From: Thermohalobaculum sp039513195
GTDB taxonomy: Bacteria; Pseudomonadota; Alphaproteobacteria; Rhodobacterales; Rhodobacteraceae
Reading direction: 5' to 3'
Length of the DNA stretch: 64,000 nucleotides
Assembly (NCBI GenBank): GCA_039513195.1
Contig: JBCCRM010000005.1
Span: forward strand, 135,103 to 199,102
Below are positions 52,043 through 60,776 of this stretch, in pieces. The notes below the pieces were generated by a model. That model had not been told where the DNA came from. It searched no databases and saw only the letters and a program-made list of their open reading frames with translations. Each line of letters begins with the position of its first letter. Position 1 is the stretch's first letter. Both the position numbers and the translations under genes were made by a program.

Positions 52043-52431
52043 GCTGTCGCTTGGGCGGCCGGCTTGATGATGCCGACAACGCCACCGGTCGGATCCTTTA
52101 TCATCGCAATCCTTCCCACGGTCTCGACATCGAAACAGGGACGAACCACCTCTCCACCCGCGGCGACGGTCTGCTCGCAGGTCTTGTCGGCATCTTCGAC
52201 CGCGATATAGGTCATCCAATGGGGCTCCATATCCGTGAAATCGGGGCCGTCCATGGTGAAAATCCCCGCAATCGGCCGGCCGCCCTGCATGCAGACATGG
52301 TAGGAATGCGCCTCGCCCATATCGAAGGCTTCGATCTGCCAGCCAATCACCCTTTCGAAGAATGCCTTGGCTGCAGCAGGATCGCGGGTCATCAGCTCCG
52401 ACCAATGAATTGTACCCTGGCTCGTGTCCAT
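52039..52431 (-). CDS. VOC-family protein
   Basis: 130 residues from ATG 52431. A single glyoxalase-fold unit: TIHWSELMTRDPAAAKAFFERVIGW, GGRPIAGIFTMDGPDFTDMEPHWMTYIAVEDADKT and GRIAMIKDPTGGVVGIIKP, the group annotated as VOC family or CFP30B-like antigen proteins. Enzyme activity is unproven. It lies on the opposite strand between plsC and the MFS gene. Confidence 0.92.
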   Translation of the reverse strand: MDTSQGTIHWSELMTRDPAAAKAFFERVIGWQIEAFDMGEAHSYHVCMQGGRPIAGIFTMDGPDFTDMEPHWMTYIAVEDADKTCEQTVAAGGEVVRPCFDVETVGRIAMIKDPTGGVVGIIKPAAQATA

Positions 52432-52547
52432 GTTTCCCTCCCGTTTCGCGCGCTGGGGCGACGCTATCACGGCCGGCGATTCGCATGCAGCGCTGGCCTC
52501 GGCCCGACGCAGCGCTAGGCTCCAGCAGGACGGAGGAGGAGAGCGGC

Positions 52548-53885
52548 ATGACCGAGCCCGCGGCCAACCAATTCGCACTGTTGCGCACGCGGCGGTTTCT
52601 GCCGCTGTTCCTGGTGCAGTTCCTGGGCGCCTTCAACGATCAGGTCTACAAGAACGCCTTTGTCGCGCTCTTGACGTTCAGATTGGCGGACGAGCTGACG
52701 ATGTCCCTCAGCCTGCTGAACCTGATCGCGGGCGCCCTGTTCATATTGCCCTTCGCTTTGTTCGCCCCAACCGCTGGGTTAATCGCCGACGGGATGGACA
52801 AAGCGCGGATGATGCGTTTCGTGAAGCTCTCCGAGCTTTGCATCATGGGCGTCGCCGTGGTCGCCTATCACACGCAAAACCTGTTCCTTCTCTATTTCGT
52901 GCTGTTTCTGATGGGGGCGCAATCGGCGGCCTTCGCCCCGATCAAATACGCCGTGCTGCCGCAGTATCTGCGCGACGAGGAGCTTGTCGGCGGCAACGGC
53001 TTGGTGCAGGCGGCGACCTTCCTCGCGATCCTCGGTGGAACGGTGGCGGGCTTCCAGCTCGTGCTGACGGAATGGGGCGTCACCGTGGTCTCGGTCGCCG
53101 TGATCGCGATTTCGGGTGCCGGGTATGCGGCCGCATGCGCAGCGCCGCCGGCGCCGCCCCTCGGCGCGGCGCCAAAGGTCGACTGGGTGTTCCCGCGGGC
53201 AATGTGGCGGCTGGTGGCCTCCTGCACCGATCAACCGGCTGCCTTCCGGGCGATCCTCGCCATCGCCTGGTTCTGGTTCGTGGGTGCGACCTTCCTGACG
53301 TTGCTGCCGGCCTATGCCAAGGAGGAGCTCGGGGTGAACGACGATGTCGTGACTCTGCTCCTGGCGGCCTTTTCGGTGGGGGTGGCCCTCGGCGCGCTCA
53401 TGACGGAATGGATGAGCCGCGGCGAGGTCGGGCCCGAAATCGCGCCCATCGGCGCTGTGGGGCTGGGGGTTTTCTCGGTCGTGCTTTGGAGCATCACGCC
53501 GGCGCTGCCGGTCGAGGGGGCTGAACTGCTGGGAATAGCGGACTTCCTTGGCACCGCGTCTGGGTGGCCGGTGCTGATTGTGTTTATCTGCCTCGCCGCT
53601 TCCGCTGGGCTCTATGTCACGCCGCTCAATGCCGTATTGCAGCACGAGGCGCCGCCGGCCCGGCGCAGCCAATTCATCGCCTGTTCGAATGTTGTCGATA
53701 GTGGGCTGATGGTCCTCTCCTCGATCCTTGCGGCGGTGCTCGTGCTGTCGGGTTTTTCGGTGGCCCAGATCCTCGGCATGGTCGGTGGATCGGGTGTGGT
53801 GATGGCGCTGCTGGTGGCACGCTACGCGCCGGGAACGGCCTATGGCCGGCTGGCCCTGCGGGTATGGCCGCGCGGGCCGATCTGA
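52548..53885 (+). CDS. MFS transporter of the LplT (lysophospholipid transporter) type
   Basis: 445 residues from ATG 52548 with GGAGGAGGAG upstream. About 12 helices; LPLFLVQFLGAFNDQVYKNAFVALLTF is the family start, and YCVLP-like IKYAVLPQYLRDEELVGGNGLVQAATF is characteristic of LplT/Aas-linked permeases. Members flip lysophospholipids inward for re-acylation. The nearby plsC-type acyltransferase supports a phospholipid repair role, though here the two proteins are separate and one opposite-strand gene lies between them. Confidence 0.88.
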   Translation: MTEPAANQFALLRTRRFLPLFLVQFLGAFNDQVYKNAFVALLTFRLADELTMSLSLLNLIAGALFILPFALFAPTAGLIADGMDKARMMRFVKLSELCIMGVAVVAYHTQNLFLLYFVLFLMGAQSAAFAPIKYAVLPQYLRDEELVGGNGLVQAATFLAILGGTVAGFQLVLTEWGVTVVSVAVIAISGAGYAAACAAPPAPPLGAAPKVDWVFPRAMWRLVASCTDQPAAFRAILAIAWFWFVGATFLTLLPAYAKEELGVNDDVVTLLLAAFSVGVALGALMTEWMSRGEVGPEIAPIGAVGLGVFSVVLWSITPALPVEGAELLGIADFLGTASGWPVLIVFICLAASAGLYVTPLNAVLQHEAPPARRSQFIACSNVVDSGLMVLSSILAAVLVLSGFSVAQILGMVGGSGVVMALLVARYAPGTAYGRLALRVWPRGPI

Positions 53886-53899
53886 GGGGCGCAACAACG

Positions 53900-54358
53900 A
53901 TGCCAATCTCCGCGGATCCATTCTGGCGGCGAAAGTCGCTCGAGGAGATGACCGCGGAGGAGTGGGAAAGCCTCTGCGACGGCTGCGGGCGCTGCTGCGT
54001 GATCAAGCTCGAGGATGCCGATACCGGCCGCGTCCACTACACCAATGTCACCTGCCGGCTATTCGACCCGGCTACCTGCCGCTGTGGGAACTACGATCTC
54101 CGGCACCGTTTAGTCGAGGGATGCGTTGGCCTAACGCCCGAGAGCCTGGCGGAGGCCGCCCCGTGGATGCCACCGACCTGCGCCTACCGCCTGCTGTGGG
54201 AGGGCGGCGATCTACCCGTCTGGCACCCGCTGGTTACCGGCGATCCGCACAGCACACGACGCGCGGGGATGTGCCTTTCCGACCCCATTGTGCCCGAATG
54301 GGAAGTGGCGGAGGAAGACTTGGAAGACTTCGTCGTCGGGGACTCGCTGAATGCATGA
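53900..54358 (+). CDS. YcgN/UPF0260-type cysteine-cluster protein
   Basis: 152 residues from ATG 53900. It shows the UPF0260 cysteine pattern: SLCDGCGRCCVIK, VTCRLFDPATCRCGNY, VEGCVGL, PPTCAYRLLW and later AGMCLS. The cysteines probably bind zinc or an iron-sulfur cluster. Function unknown. Follows the MFS gene by 14 bases; convergent with the methyltransferase. Confidence 0.92.
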   Translation: MPISADPFWRRKSLEEMTAEEWESLCDGCGRCCVIKLEDADTGRVHYTNVTCRLFDPATCRCGNYDLRHRLVEGCVGLTPESLAEAAPWMPPTCAYRLLWEGGDLPVWHPLVTGDPHSTRRAGMCLSDPIVPEWEVAEEDLEDFVVGDSLNA

Positions 54359-54375
54359 GGGCTGCTAGACGCGTT

Positions 54376-55008
54376 TCAAGTTACCCGGAAAACGAAGAGG
54401 CGCACGGTCAAGTCCGTCTCGCCGACGACGTAGGCCCGCCATCCGCTCCGCTCCTCCAGCATCAGCCAGCGCCCGGCATGGGTCAGGTCATCGATCACGG
54501 GGGCAAAGCCGCCGAGGCTCCAATTCGCCTCTGGCACGTTGAAGATCACCGTACCACCGCGGCGGGTCACGCGGACCAGTTCTTCTAAAGCTTTGGCCGG
54601 GGCGTGCCCCTCGCCAAAGCTGCCGATACAGAGCGTTGCGGCAAAGCTGCCATCCGGGAAGTCGAGCGGCTCGCCCAGCACCTGCCGCTTCAGCACGCTG
54701 TAAGCGCCGGTGCGCTCGGCGACCGCAAGCATCGGCTCGGAAATGTCGATTGCGGTGATTTCATCATAGCCTAGCACTGCGAGGCTCGCCCCCACCATGC
54801 CCGTGCCCGCGCCAGCATCGAGCACCGGGCCCGCGTCCAGCGGCACGTGGCGTGCCGCGAAGGCTGCGGCAAGAAAAGGCAATCGAAATCCCAGCGCCAT
54901 GTTGTCCGCGTCGTATTGCGCGGCCCAATCGGCATAGACGGTCTCGGGGCTGCCGCTTTTCGAGCGAGCATAGATCTCATCGATGCTGGGCTTTTGGTTG
55001 GCGGACAT
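54376..55008 (-). CDS. SAM-dependent methyltransferase
   Basis: 210 residues. Class I Rossmann methyltransferase: VLDAGAGTGMVGASLAVLGYDEITAIDISEPML supplies motif I and the acidic ribose ligand; RGGTVIFNVPEANW follows as motif IV/V. The substrate is unclear; the start (EIYARSKSGSPETVYADWAAQYD) resembles the group acting on small molecules. Free-standing. Confidence 0.9.
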   Translation of the reverse strand: MSANQKPSIDEIYARSKSGSPETVYADWAAQYDADNMALGFRLPFLAAAFAARHVPLDAGPVLDAGAGTGMVGASLAVLGYDEITAIDISEPMLAVAERTGAYSVLKRQVLGEPLDFPDGSFAATLCIGSFGEGHAPAKALEELVRVTRRGGTVIFNVPEANWSLGGFAPVIDDLTHAGRWLMLEERSGWRAYVVGETDLTVRLFVFRVT

Positions 55009-55137
55009 GGTCGCGCTCCTTCCTCATGGGTCACCATAGTCTATCGCAGCCTTGGCCCGGGATCTGCCCCCGCACCGCCTTGCTGGCTGGGCCCTCGGCT
55101 GCTACCTCCCCGAAGCGACTGCCACTGAGAGAGGCCG

Positions 55138-56181
55138 ATGCTCTTCACCTCCGACAACGCGTCGGGCGCCGCGCCCGAGATCCTGGCCGCCCTGGCTCAA
55201 GCCAATGACGCCGGTGCCATGCCCTATGGCAATGATCCGCTGACCGCACGGGTCGAGGAGCGGGTGCGCGAGATCTTCGAGGCCCCGGAGGCCAAGGTGT
55301 ATCTGGTGAGTACGGGCACGGCCGCCAATGCCTTGGCGCTCGCTTGCCTTTGCCCTCCCTGGGCGCAGATCTATTGCCAGACCAAGGCCCATGTGGAATG
55401 GGACGAGTGCAATGCGCCGGAATTCTACACCGGTGGGGCCAAGCTGACCCTGATCGCCGGCGAAGGCGCGCGCATCGACGCCCAGGGCCTGCGCGACGCT
55501 ATTGCAGCCAGTGCGCCGGTGGGGGTGCACAATGCTCAGAAGGGCTGTGTCTCGATCACCCAGGCGACCGAACTTGGTGCGGTCTACACCGTCGAACAGT
55601 TGGCGGAGATCGGTGCGATTGCGCGCGAGGCCGGCATCCCGGTGCACATGGACGGTACCCGTTTTGCCAACGCGGTGGTGCGCCTTAATGCCAGCCCGGC
55701 CGAGATGACCTGGAAGGCGGGGATCGACATCCTGTGCCTCGGCGCGACGAAGAACGGCGCCATGGCGGCGGAGGCAGTGATCCTTTTCGATCCCGCGATG
55801 GCGTGGGAGTTCGAGCTGCGACGCAAGAGGGGCGGGCATTTGTTCTCGAAAATGCGCTTCGTGGCGGCGCAGATGGACGCCTATCTTACCGATGGGCTTT
55901 GGCTGCGCCTTGCCGGGCATGCCAATGCCATGGCCGACCGGCTCGCCGCAGGGGTCGAAGCGGCGGGCGCAACAGTCCATCAGGCGCGCGGCGCGAACAT
56001 GGTCTTCGCCCGTTTTTCGGCGACGCAGCACCAACGCCTGCAGGCGGCGGGGGCCCTATACTACCCCTGGGCGCAGGGAGACGATGCGGCGCATCCCGGT
56101 CATGTCTCGGTCCGGCTCGTCTGCTCTCACACGACCGAGGTCGAGGAGGTTGACCGCTTCTGCGCCCTCCTCGCCGCTTGA
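55138..56181 (+). CDS. ltaE: Low-specificity L-threonine aldolase
   Basis: 347 residues. PLP fold type I: FTSDNASGAAPEIL at the start, STGTAANALALA for the phosphate, HMDGTRFANAVVRL (Asp for the pyridine ring) and the lysine in LCLGATKNGAMAAEAV. It splits threonine or allo-threonine into glycine and acetaldehyde, and so connects with the glycine/one-carbon theme of the sox region. Divergent from the methyltransferase. Confidence 0.95.
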   Translation: MLFTSDNASGAAPEILAALAQANDAGAMPYGNDPLTARVEERVREIFEAPEAKVYLVSTGTAANALALACLCPPWAQIYCQTKAHVEWDECNAPEFYTGGAKLTLIAGEGARIDAQGLRDAIAASAPVGVHNAQKGCVSITQATELGAVYTVEQLAEIGAIAREAGIPVHMDGTRFANAVVRLNASPAEMTWKAGIDILCLGATKNGAMAAEAVILFDPAMAWEFELRRKRGGHLFSKMRFVAAQMDAYLTDGLWLRLAGHANAMADRLAAGVEAAGATVHQARGANMVFARFSATQHQRLQAAGALYYPWAQGDDAAHPGHVSVRLVCSHTTEVEEVDRFCALLAA

Positions 56182-56193
56182 GCCGACCCGTCT

Positions 56194-56334
56194 GTGGGGG
56201 TCTTGCTCAAAGTTCTAGTGCTTGGCGCGCTGTTCTTCTTCATCTTCTCGCGCAAGGTGCGGGACACTGTGTTTTACGGCCTGCTTGCGGGATACGCGCT
56301 GCTGCTGGGCTACACGCTTTGGTCGATGATCTGA
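56194..56334 (+). CDS. Two-helix small membrane protein
   Basis: 43-46 residues, either GTG 56194 or TTG 56203 (GTGGGGG upstream). The product is almost all hydrophobic: LLKVLVLGALFFFIFSRK, then VRDTVFYGLLAGYALLLGYTLW, so two membrane helices joined by a short basic turn. It lies 12 bases after ltaE and 13 before the next gene, in the same direction. Not recognised, but codon use and hydrophobicity argue that it is real. Confidence 0.6.
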   Translation: MGVLLKVLVLGALFFFIFSRKVRDTVFYGLLAGYALLLGYTLWSMI

Positions 56335-56347
56335 GGGGGGAAATGGG

Positions 56348-57211
56348 ATGTCCAGATGGCAGCCGCGGCGGGAACGATTTCGCGCGATCCTGGAGGGCGA
56401 TGTCTGCGTCCACCCGGCCTCTGTCCACGATCCGATCTCGGCCCGGATTGCTGAAGATCTGGGCTTCGAAATGGGCATGTTTGCCGGGTCCGTCGCCTCG
56501 CTTACGGTGCTCGGGAACCCGGATCTGATCCTGCTAACCCTCTCGGAATTCGCGGGCCAAGCGCACCGTATCAACCGCGCCGCCGAGCTGCCGGTGCTGG
56601 CCGATGCCGACCATGGCTATGGCAATGCGCTGAACGTAATGCGGACCGTTGAGGAACTGGAGACCATGGGAATCGCGGGGCTGTCCATCGAAGACACCGC
56701 CCTGCCGCAAGGGTTCGGGGCGGCTGGCGCGCCGGAGCTCATCTCGGTCGAGGAGGGTGTCGGCAAGATCAAGGCCGCCCTGGCCGCGCGCCGCGATCCT
56801 GGGCTGGTGATCGCTGGGCGGACAAGCGCCGCTGGGTTTGTTGGGATCGAGGCGGCGATTGCGCGGGTCAAGGCCTATGAGAGCGCCGGGGCCGATGCGA
56901 GCTTTCTGGTCGGCGTGAAGACCCGCGAAGATCTGGAGGCGGCGGCAGAGGCCCTCTCTAAACCGCTCATCATCGGGGGTGCCGGGCCAGGCATGGACGA
57001 CCGGGGATGGCTCGCATCGCTCGGCGTTCGGGTTTGTCTCCAAGGGCATCAACCCTTCGCTGCAGCGGTCGAGGCGATCTATGCCACCATGAAGGCTCTG
57101 CGAGACGGTACGGCGCCGAAGGATCTGCCAGGCGTCGCAGCGAGGGAGCGGATGGCGACCCTGTCGCGTGTCGAAGGGCACCAAGGTTGGGCCGAAAAGT
57201 TTCTCCGGTAG
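56348..57211 (+). CDS. Oxaloacetate decarboxylase of the PEP-mutase/isocitrate-lyase superfamily
   Basis: 287 residues. TIM-barrel features of the ICL/PEPM superfamily: VHPASVHDPISARIAEDLGFEMGMFAG, PVLADADHGYGNALNVMRTVEEL for the metal-binding acids, and GIAGLSIEDTALPQ. It is close in length and motif to the Pseudomonas PA4872-type oxaloacetate decarboxylase rather than methylisocitrate lyase (no KRCGH motif). Co-directional with ltaE and the small membrane gene. Confidence 0.88.
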   Translation: MSRWQPRRERFRAILEGDVCVHPASVHDPISARIAEDLGFEMGMFAGSVASLTVLGNPDLILLTLSEFAGQAHRINRAAELPVLADADHGYGNALNVMRTVEELETMGIAGLSIEDTALPQGFGAAGAPELISVEEGVGKIKAALAARRDPGLVIAGRTSAAGFVGIEAAIARVKAYESAGADASFLVGVKTREDLEAAAEALSKPLIIGGAGPGMDDRGWLASLGVRVCLQGHQPFAAAVEAIYATMKALRDGTAPKDLPGVAARERMATLSRVEGHQGWAEKFLR

Positions 57212-57217
57212 CGCGCT

Positions 57218-57236
57218 TTCCGACCCGATTGCATCG
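57218..57236 (-). repeat. 19-base dispersed repeat, copy 2
   Basis: Exact inverse copy of 12369-12387, placed 6 bases after the stop of the oxaloacetate decarboxylase gene, in the convergent gap before hslO. Confidence 0.6.
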
Positions 57237-57319
57237 GTTCTTACGTTGTGAAGTACTGTTCGGGCGCATTGTCATGACGCCAATCCGGCTCAAATCGGCC
57301 GAAGAATGCTCTAGCGAAC

Positions 57320-58327
57320 TCAAGAACGACCCCGAGAGGCAACCCGCGCTGGGTCGTTTTCGAAACCAAGCTCCGACGGGTCGAAATCGTAGTGGGCCGA
57401 GCAGAATTGGCAGTCCGCGGTGACCCGCCCGTCTTCGGTCGCCATAGAGGCGATGTCTTTGGCCGAGTACTGCGCCAGGGCTCGTTGCACCCGCTCCCGC
57501 GAGCAAGTGCATCCGAACTCGATACCTTGTGCAGGATAAACCCGCGGCCGCTCCTCGTGGAAGAGGCGCAGCAGCAGACCCTCTGGCGCCAATTGCGGCC
57601 CGATCAACTCATGCGCGGTGACCGAACCCATCAGGATGTTGGTCCGGTTCCAATCCTCGCCCCGGGATCCCATGGCCGCCACGTCGTCCGCGGTCATCAG
57701 CCCATCCTCGCCCGAGGGGGCGTCCGGTGCCACCCCGCCCGCATCCGGCATCTGCTGCACCATGATCCCGGCCGCTCGCCAATGGGCGTCCTCGCCCGGG
57801 GTCTGGGCCAGGGCCGCCACTGTCTGGAACCGCGTCGCGATCTGCTCGGACTGCGCGAAGTAGGTCTCGGCACAGGCTGAGAGCGAGCTGCCTACTAGCG
57901 GTGTCATGCCCTGATAGGGTCGCATCTCCGGTCCTTGATCGATGGTCACGCCGAAAATCCCCTTGCCAAGCATCTCGATGCCCTGTGTTCGGGTCGAGGC
58001 GACTTCCCCCTTGTCGAAGCCGGCATAGGCGCGGATCCGGGCGGGCTGACCCTCTTCCTCTGGCGCGTAGTAGTCGGTTGCGATTAGCCGCACCGCCCCC
58101 TCGCCCCGGATCTGAAGCGAGAACTTCCAGCGAAGCTTGATCGCGTGTCCGACCAGCGCCGTGATGATCGCCGCCTCCGCCACCAGGGCGGAGACCGAGG
58201 GCGGATAGCGGTGCTGCTCCAGAATACCCTCGAGCGCATCGTCGAGCCGGACGACGCGCCCGCGGATGCTGGTCCGGTCGAGCTGGAACGGCAACACCGT
58301 GTCGTCGCCCCGAAGCTTGGTCGCCAT
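57320..58327 (-). CDS. hslO: Redox-regulated chaperone Hsp33
   Basis: 335 residues from ATG 58327. N-terminal domain with DTVLPFQLDRTSIRGRVVRL and LVGSSLSACAETYFAQSEQI; the C-terminal redox switch has FGCTCSRERV and VTADCQFCSAHYDF, the CxC/CxxC zinc site that opens on oxidation. It holds unfolded proteins under oxidative stress. The longer frame to 58597 is not family sequence. Confidence 0.95.
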   Translation of the reverse strand: MATKLRGDDTVLPFQLDRTSIRGRVVRLDDALEGILEQHRYPPSVSALVAEAAIITALVGHAIKLRWKFSLQIRGEGAVRLIATDYYAPEEEGQPARIRAYAGFDKGEVASTRTQGIEMLGKGIFGVTIDQGPEMRPYQGMTPLVGSSLSACAETYFAQSEQIATRFQTVAALAQTPGEDAHWRAAGIMVQQMPDAGGVAPDAPSGEDGLMTADDVAAMGSRGEDWNRTNILMGSVTAHELIGPQLAPEGLLLRLFHEERPRVYPAQGIEFGCTCSRERVQRALAQYSAKDIASMATEDGRVTADCQFCSAHYDFDPSELGFENDPARVASRGRS

Positions 58328-58426
58328 CGTTACCTCTCGCCGTCGCGCATCGTTCCGACATAGAGGCTCGTGCCGCGGCATGCAAAGCCCTTCCCGACCG
58401 GTGGTCGGCATGGCATGACGCCGGGC

Positions 58427-58867
58427 ATGAAACGCATCGGAGAGCCTTGGCGGGCGAACACACCCTATCGCGACCGGCCGGGCGTCTATGGCCTTTTGCG
58501 CCGCGATGGTCGCCTGCTCTGCGTTCGGCAGGGCGAGGAGCTTCAGCTTCCGGGTGGCGGTGTCGATCCCGGCGAACAACCGCTGGCCGCGCTCCATCGC
58601 GAAGTGATGGAGGAGACTGGCTGGCGCATTGCGGGGCCACAGCGCATCGGTTCATTTCAGCGCTATGCCTGGTTGTGGGACTATGGCTACTGGGCGCGCA
58701 AGACGCAGGTGATCTATCTGGCGCGGGCCGTGCGGCGCCATAGCGATCCGACCGAGGCAGGCCATTGCCCGGTTTGGCTGACCCCGGCTGCTGCTGCCCG
58801 CGACCTCCACGTAACAGGTGATCGGGACATGGTGCGACTGGCGATGCGGTTGGATTTGCTCGGCTGA
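58427..58867 (+). CDS. Nudix hydrolase
   Basis: 146 residues from ATG 58427 (ATG 58415 possible). The Nudix box is intact: GGGVDPGEQPLAALHREVME followed by ETGW, matching GX5EX7REUXEEXGU. N-terminal WRANTPYRDRPGVYGLLRRD and the Trp/Tyr-rich YAWLWDYGYWARKTQVIYLA follow the small RppH/diphosphate type. The nucleotide or sugar substrate is unknown. Last intact gene before the decayed region. Confidence 0.93.
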   Translation: MKRIGEPWRANTPYRDRPGVYGLLRRDGRLLCVRQGEELQLPGGGVDPGEQPLAALHREVMEETGWRIAGPQRIGSFQRYAWLWDYGYWARKTQVIYLARAVRRHSDPTEAGHCPVWLTPAAAARDLHVTGDRDMVRLAMRLDLLG

Positions 58868-58976
58868 CCTGTTGTTTCTGGCGTTGACCCAATATCTTGG
58901 CGGGGTTGAAGGCGCGCTTGAAGCCACCGACAGACGTGTTTGTCGTGTGATCGCGCAAGCCGGTTTCTCATGAGGC

Positions 58977-59190
58977 CGTGGATCGGTCTCGCTTGCGGAT
59001 TTGTGTCGTCTCGGCAGTCGGCCATCTTGCTTGCCGCATGAGTGGCGCTCGGTCGGGCGCTTTGACGATGAGCCGCGAGGTGCGTCGCAACGCCTACCCG
59101 CGGGGCGCTTACCGGCGTCGGCTTGCCGATGGAGCCTATCCCGTGCGCCGCCAGCATGCGGCGCTGCTCGAGCGGGATACCATACGCCCA
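58977..59190 (+). pseudogene. Decayed IS30-type transposase N-terminal fragment
   Basis: ACGFVSSRQSAILLAA in one frame and RSGALTMSREVRRNA, then YRRRLADGAYPVRRQHAALLERD, in another can be matched to the IS30 helix-turn-helix region (ALGRSxSTISREVRRN followed by YRAxxA). At least one frameshift separates the parts, and nothing of the catalytic DDE domain remains. Confidence 0.55.
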
Positions 59191-59240
59191 GGCGATGTTA
59201 CTGACCGTCTCTGCCTAGACCGTCCGACCTGCCCAGAAGG

Positions 59241-59530
59241 CCTAGAACAAGAAACCTGTGCCCCGCGGCTTTCCGAGAGCACATCGTCGAGTTGCCCAGA
59301 GCTGGGTGGAGCGTCGAGGACCGCGCACGAGGGTCCGAGCCTTGGGTCGCTATGATCCAAACCCGGATCATGCAGGCCGAGCGAGACGGTGACAGGCGCG
59401 CCGATGTCCTGAGCAGCGAAGAGTAGGACGAATTGTGTCGGCTTCGCCGCGAAAACCGCCAGCCGCTCCAAGCAGGTCGGAGCCTTCGCCCAGATCGATG
59501 CCGCGGAGGCCGACCCAACTGTCACCAATC
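59241..59530 (+). pseudogene. Decayed IS3-family OrfA
   Basis: AAFREHIVELPRAGWSVED, then MIQTRIMQAERDGDRRADVL, SSEE, a stop at 59424-59426, and DELCRLRRENRQ correspond to the OrfA line FRxxMVELVRAGRSPEEL, TIRxWVRQAxRDxGxRxDGLT, TEEREELRRLRRENRxL. After a frameshift, GAFAQIDAAEADP could be its end. Inactive. Confidence 0.65.
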
Positions 59531-59764
59531 AAGCGGCCTTGTGATGTCATCAGGCCACCTCGAACACGATACCAGCTTCACAGATGTGACCCGGCACGCC
59601 TCGGCAACCTTTCCAACGTCCTTCGTCAGCTGCAACACGCTCAGGCGCGACTGTGCCACCTCGCTCGCCGCATCGCGACGCCCCGCGTTTGTGGCAGTCG
59701 CTGATCGTCCCTTCGGTTCTTCCTCCTTCCCGAAGATCGTGCGGAGAGAGGATTCAGTGGACAA
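59522..59764 (-). pseudogene. Fragment resembling a transposase HTH (IS481/IS3-like)
   Basis: On the minus strand LSVLQLTKDVGKVAEACRVTS matches the first helices of transposases that start LSLLELAKELGNVAEACRRMG. It ends at a stop shortly afterwards. A short, decayed piece; family placement is tentative. Confidence 0.4.
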
Positions 59765-59908
59765 CCTATCGGAAGGGCCAGGAAGGCTCGTTTCCAGGCA
59801 CTCATTCGGCGGTTGTTTCAGACGGGCATATGCTAAGAGTTGGGGGATTTCGTTTCAATCCGAGACCGATATTGCAGCGCCCAGGGGGGTGGTCTGGTAC
59901 CCAAACCC

Positions 59909-60526
59909 CTAGGCTTTCTGATCCTTGTTGATGGCCCGTCCGATCCGCTGCAGGATCTCGGGGCTTGCGGCTTCAAGCTCATCCGGGGTCAGCCGCATGG
60001 TGTCCGCGATCGGTGAGCCGTGCATGCTCGAAAAGCCGTGCAGCACTGAAATGATGAAGAGCGCGTCGAAGTCGATCCTAGTGTCCCGGTCGGGGGCCCT
60101 GCGCGCCGATGGCAGTTTTTCGAGGGCATCAATCAGTAACGAGAACGCATCCCGGGCGCTTTCCATCATATCCGGAAAGTCGTTCGGATGGGGGATTTGG
60201 GTATTCAACATCAGCCGGTACTGCAGAGGATAGGTCTCTGCGAAGCTGAGATAGGCGCGTCCCATTGCGGCAAGGTCGTTGCGGGGATCACCAGTAACGG
60301 GCCTTGCCCGAAGGAAGTCGGCAAAGGATGCGAAGGCGCGCCGGACAATCTCGGCCAGTATATGATTGCGACTTTCGAAATGCTTGTAGGGGGCCTGATG
60401 GGACACCCCGAGCCGCCGCGCCACATCGCGCAGACTGAGGTTTTCGACCCCCTGGGTATCGATGATCTTAACCGCCTCCGCGACACAGGCCTCGCGCAAG
60501 TTTTCCGGTTTCTTCACCTTCGCCAT
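59909..60526 (-). CDS. TetR/AcrR-family regulator
   Basis: 205 residues. TetR helix-turn-helix at the N terminus: REACVAEAVKIIDTQGVENLSLRDVARRLGVSHQAPYKHFESR. The C-terminal ligand domain starts near 60 (ILAEIVRRAFASFADFLRA) with a pair of family helices (RAYLSFAETYPLQYRLMLN). It lies 250 bases beyond the acylase stop. The tandem GTAGAC-N3-GTCTAC palindromes 3 kb upstream of that gene are candidate operators for it, though distance leaves room for another regulator. Confidence 0.93.
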   Translation of the reverse strand: MAKVKKPENLREACVAEAVKIIDTQGVENLSLRDVARRLGVSHQAPYKHFESRNHILAEIVRRAFASFADFLRARPVTGDPRNDLAAMGRAYLSFAETYPLQYRLMLNTQIPHPNDFPDMMESARDAFSLLIDALEKLPSARRAPDRDTRIDFDALFIISVLHGFSSMHGSPIADTMRLTPDELEAASPEILQRIGRAINKDQKA

Positions 60527-60776
60527 CCCTGCGGTCTAACAACCGCGTGATTTTGCGTCTACCCGCCCGAGGCCAGGCTGTGTTTCGGCTGTGCGCTGTT
60601 CTGCGCAATCCGTCCGAAGATCCGCGACTGAAGCCGTTTGGGGAAGGATCGCCAACGCTTTGCTGGGTTCTGTCGGGAACTCGTCTGCGACTACTCAGAG
60701 GCCGTAGCTGACCTGGTGACGTTCCTTTTTTCAAAGTTGGCAACGGCAAGATCCCCGAAAGGCAGAAGATGCCAGC

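Larger units (their letters stand above)
58868..59908. other. Gene-poor kilobase with decayed insertion sequences
   Basis: No intact gene. Three degenerate transposase fragments of different families can be read (58977-59190, 59241-59530 and 59522-59764, listed separately). The rest, including 59770-59908, has no feature I can name. Confidence 0.7.

Noticed and set aside
57609..58958. 449-codon minus-strand frame over hslO and the Nudix gene
   Set aside because: It is out of frame with hslO and antisense to the Nudix gene; no motif.
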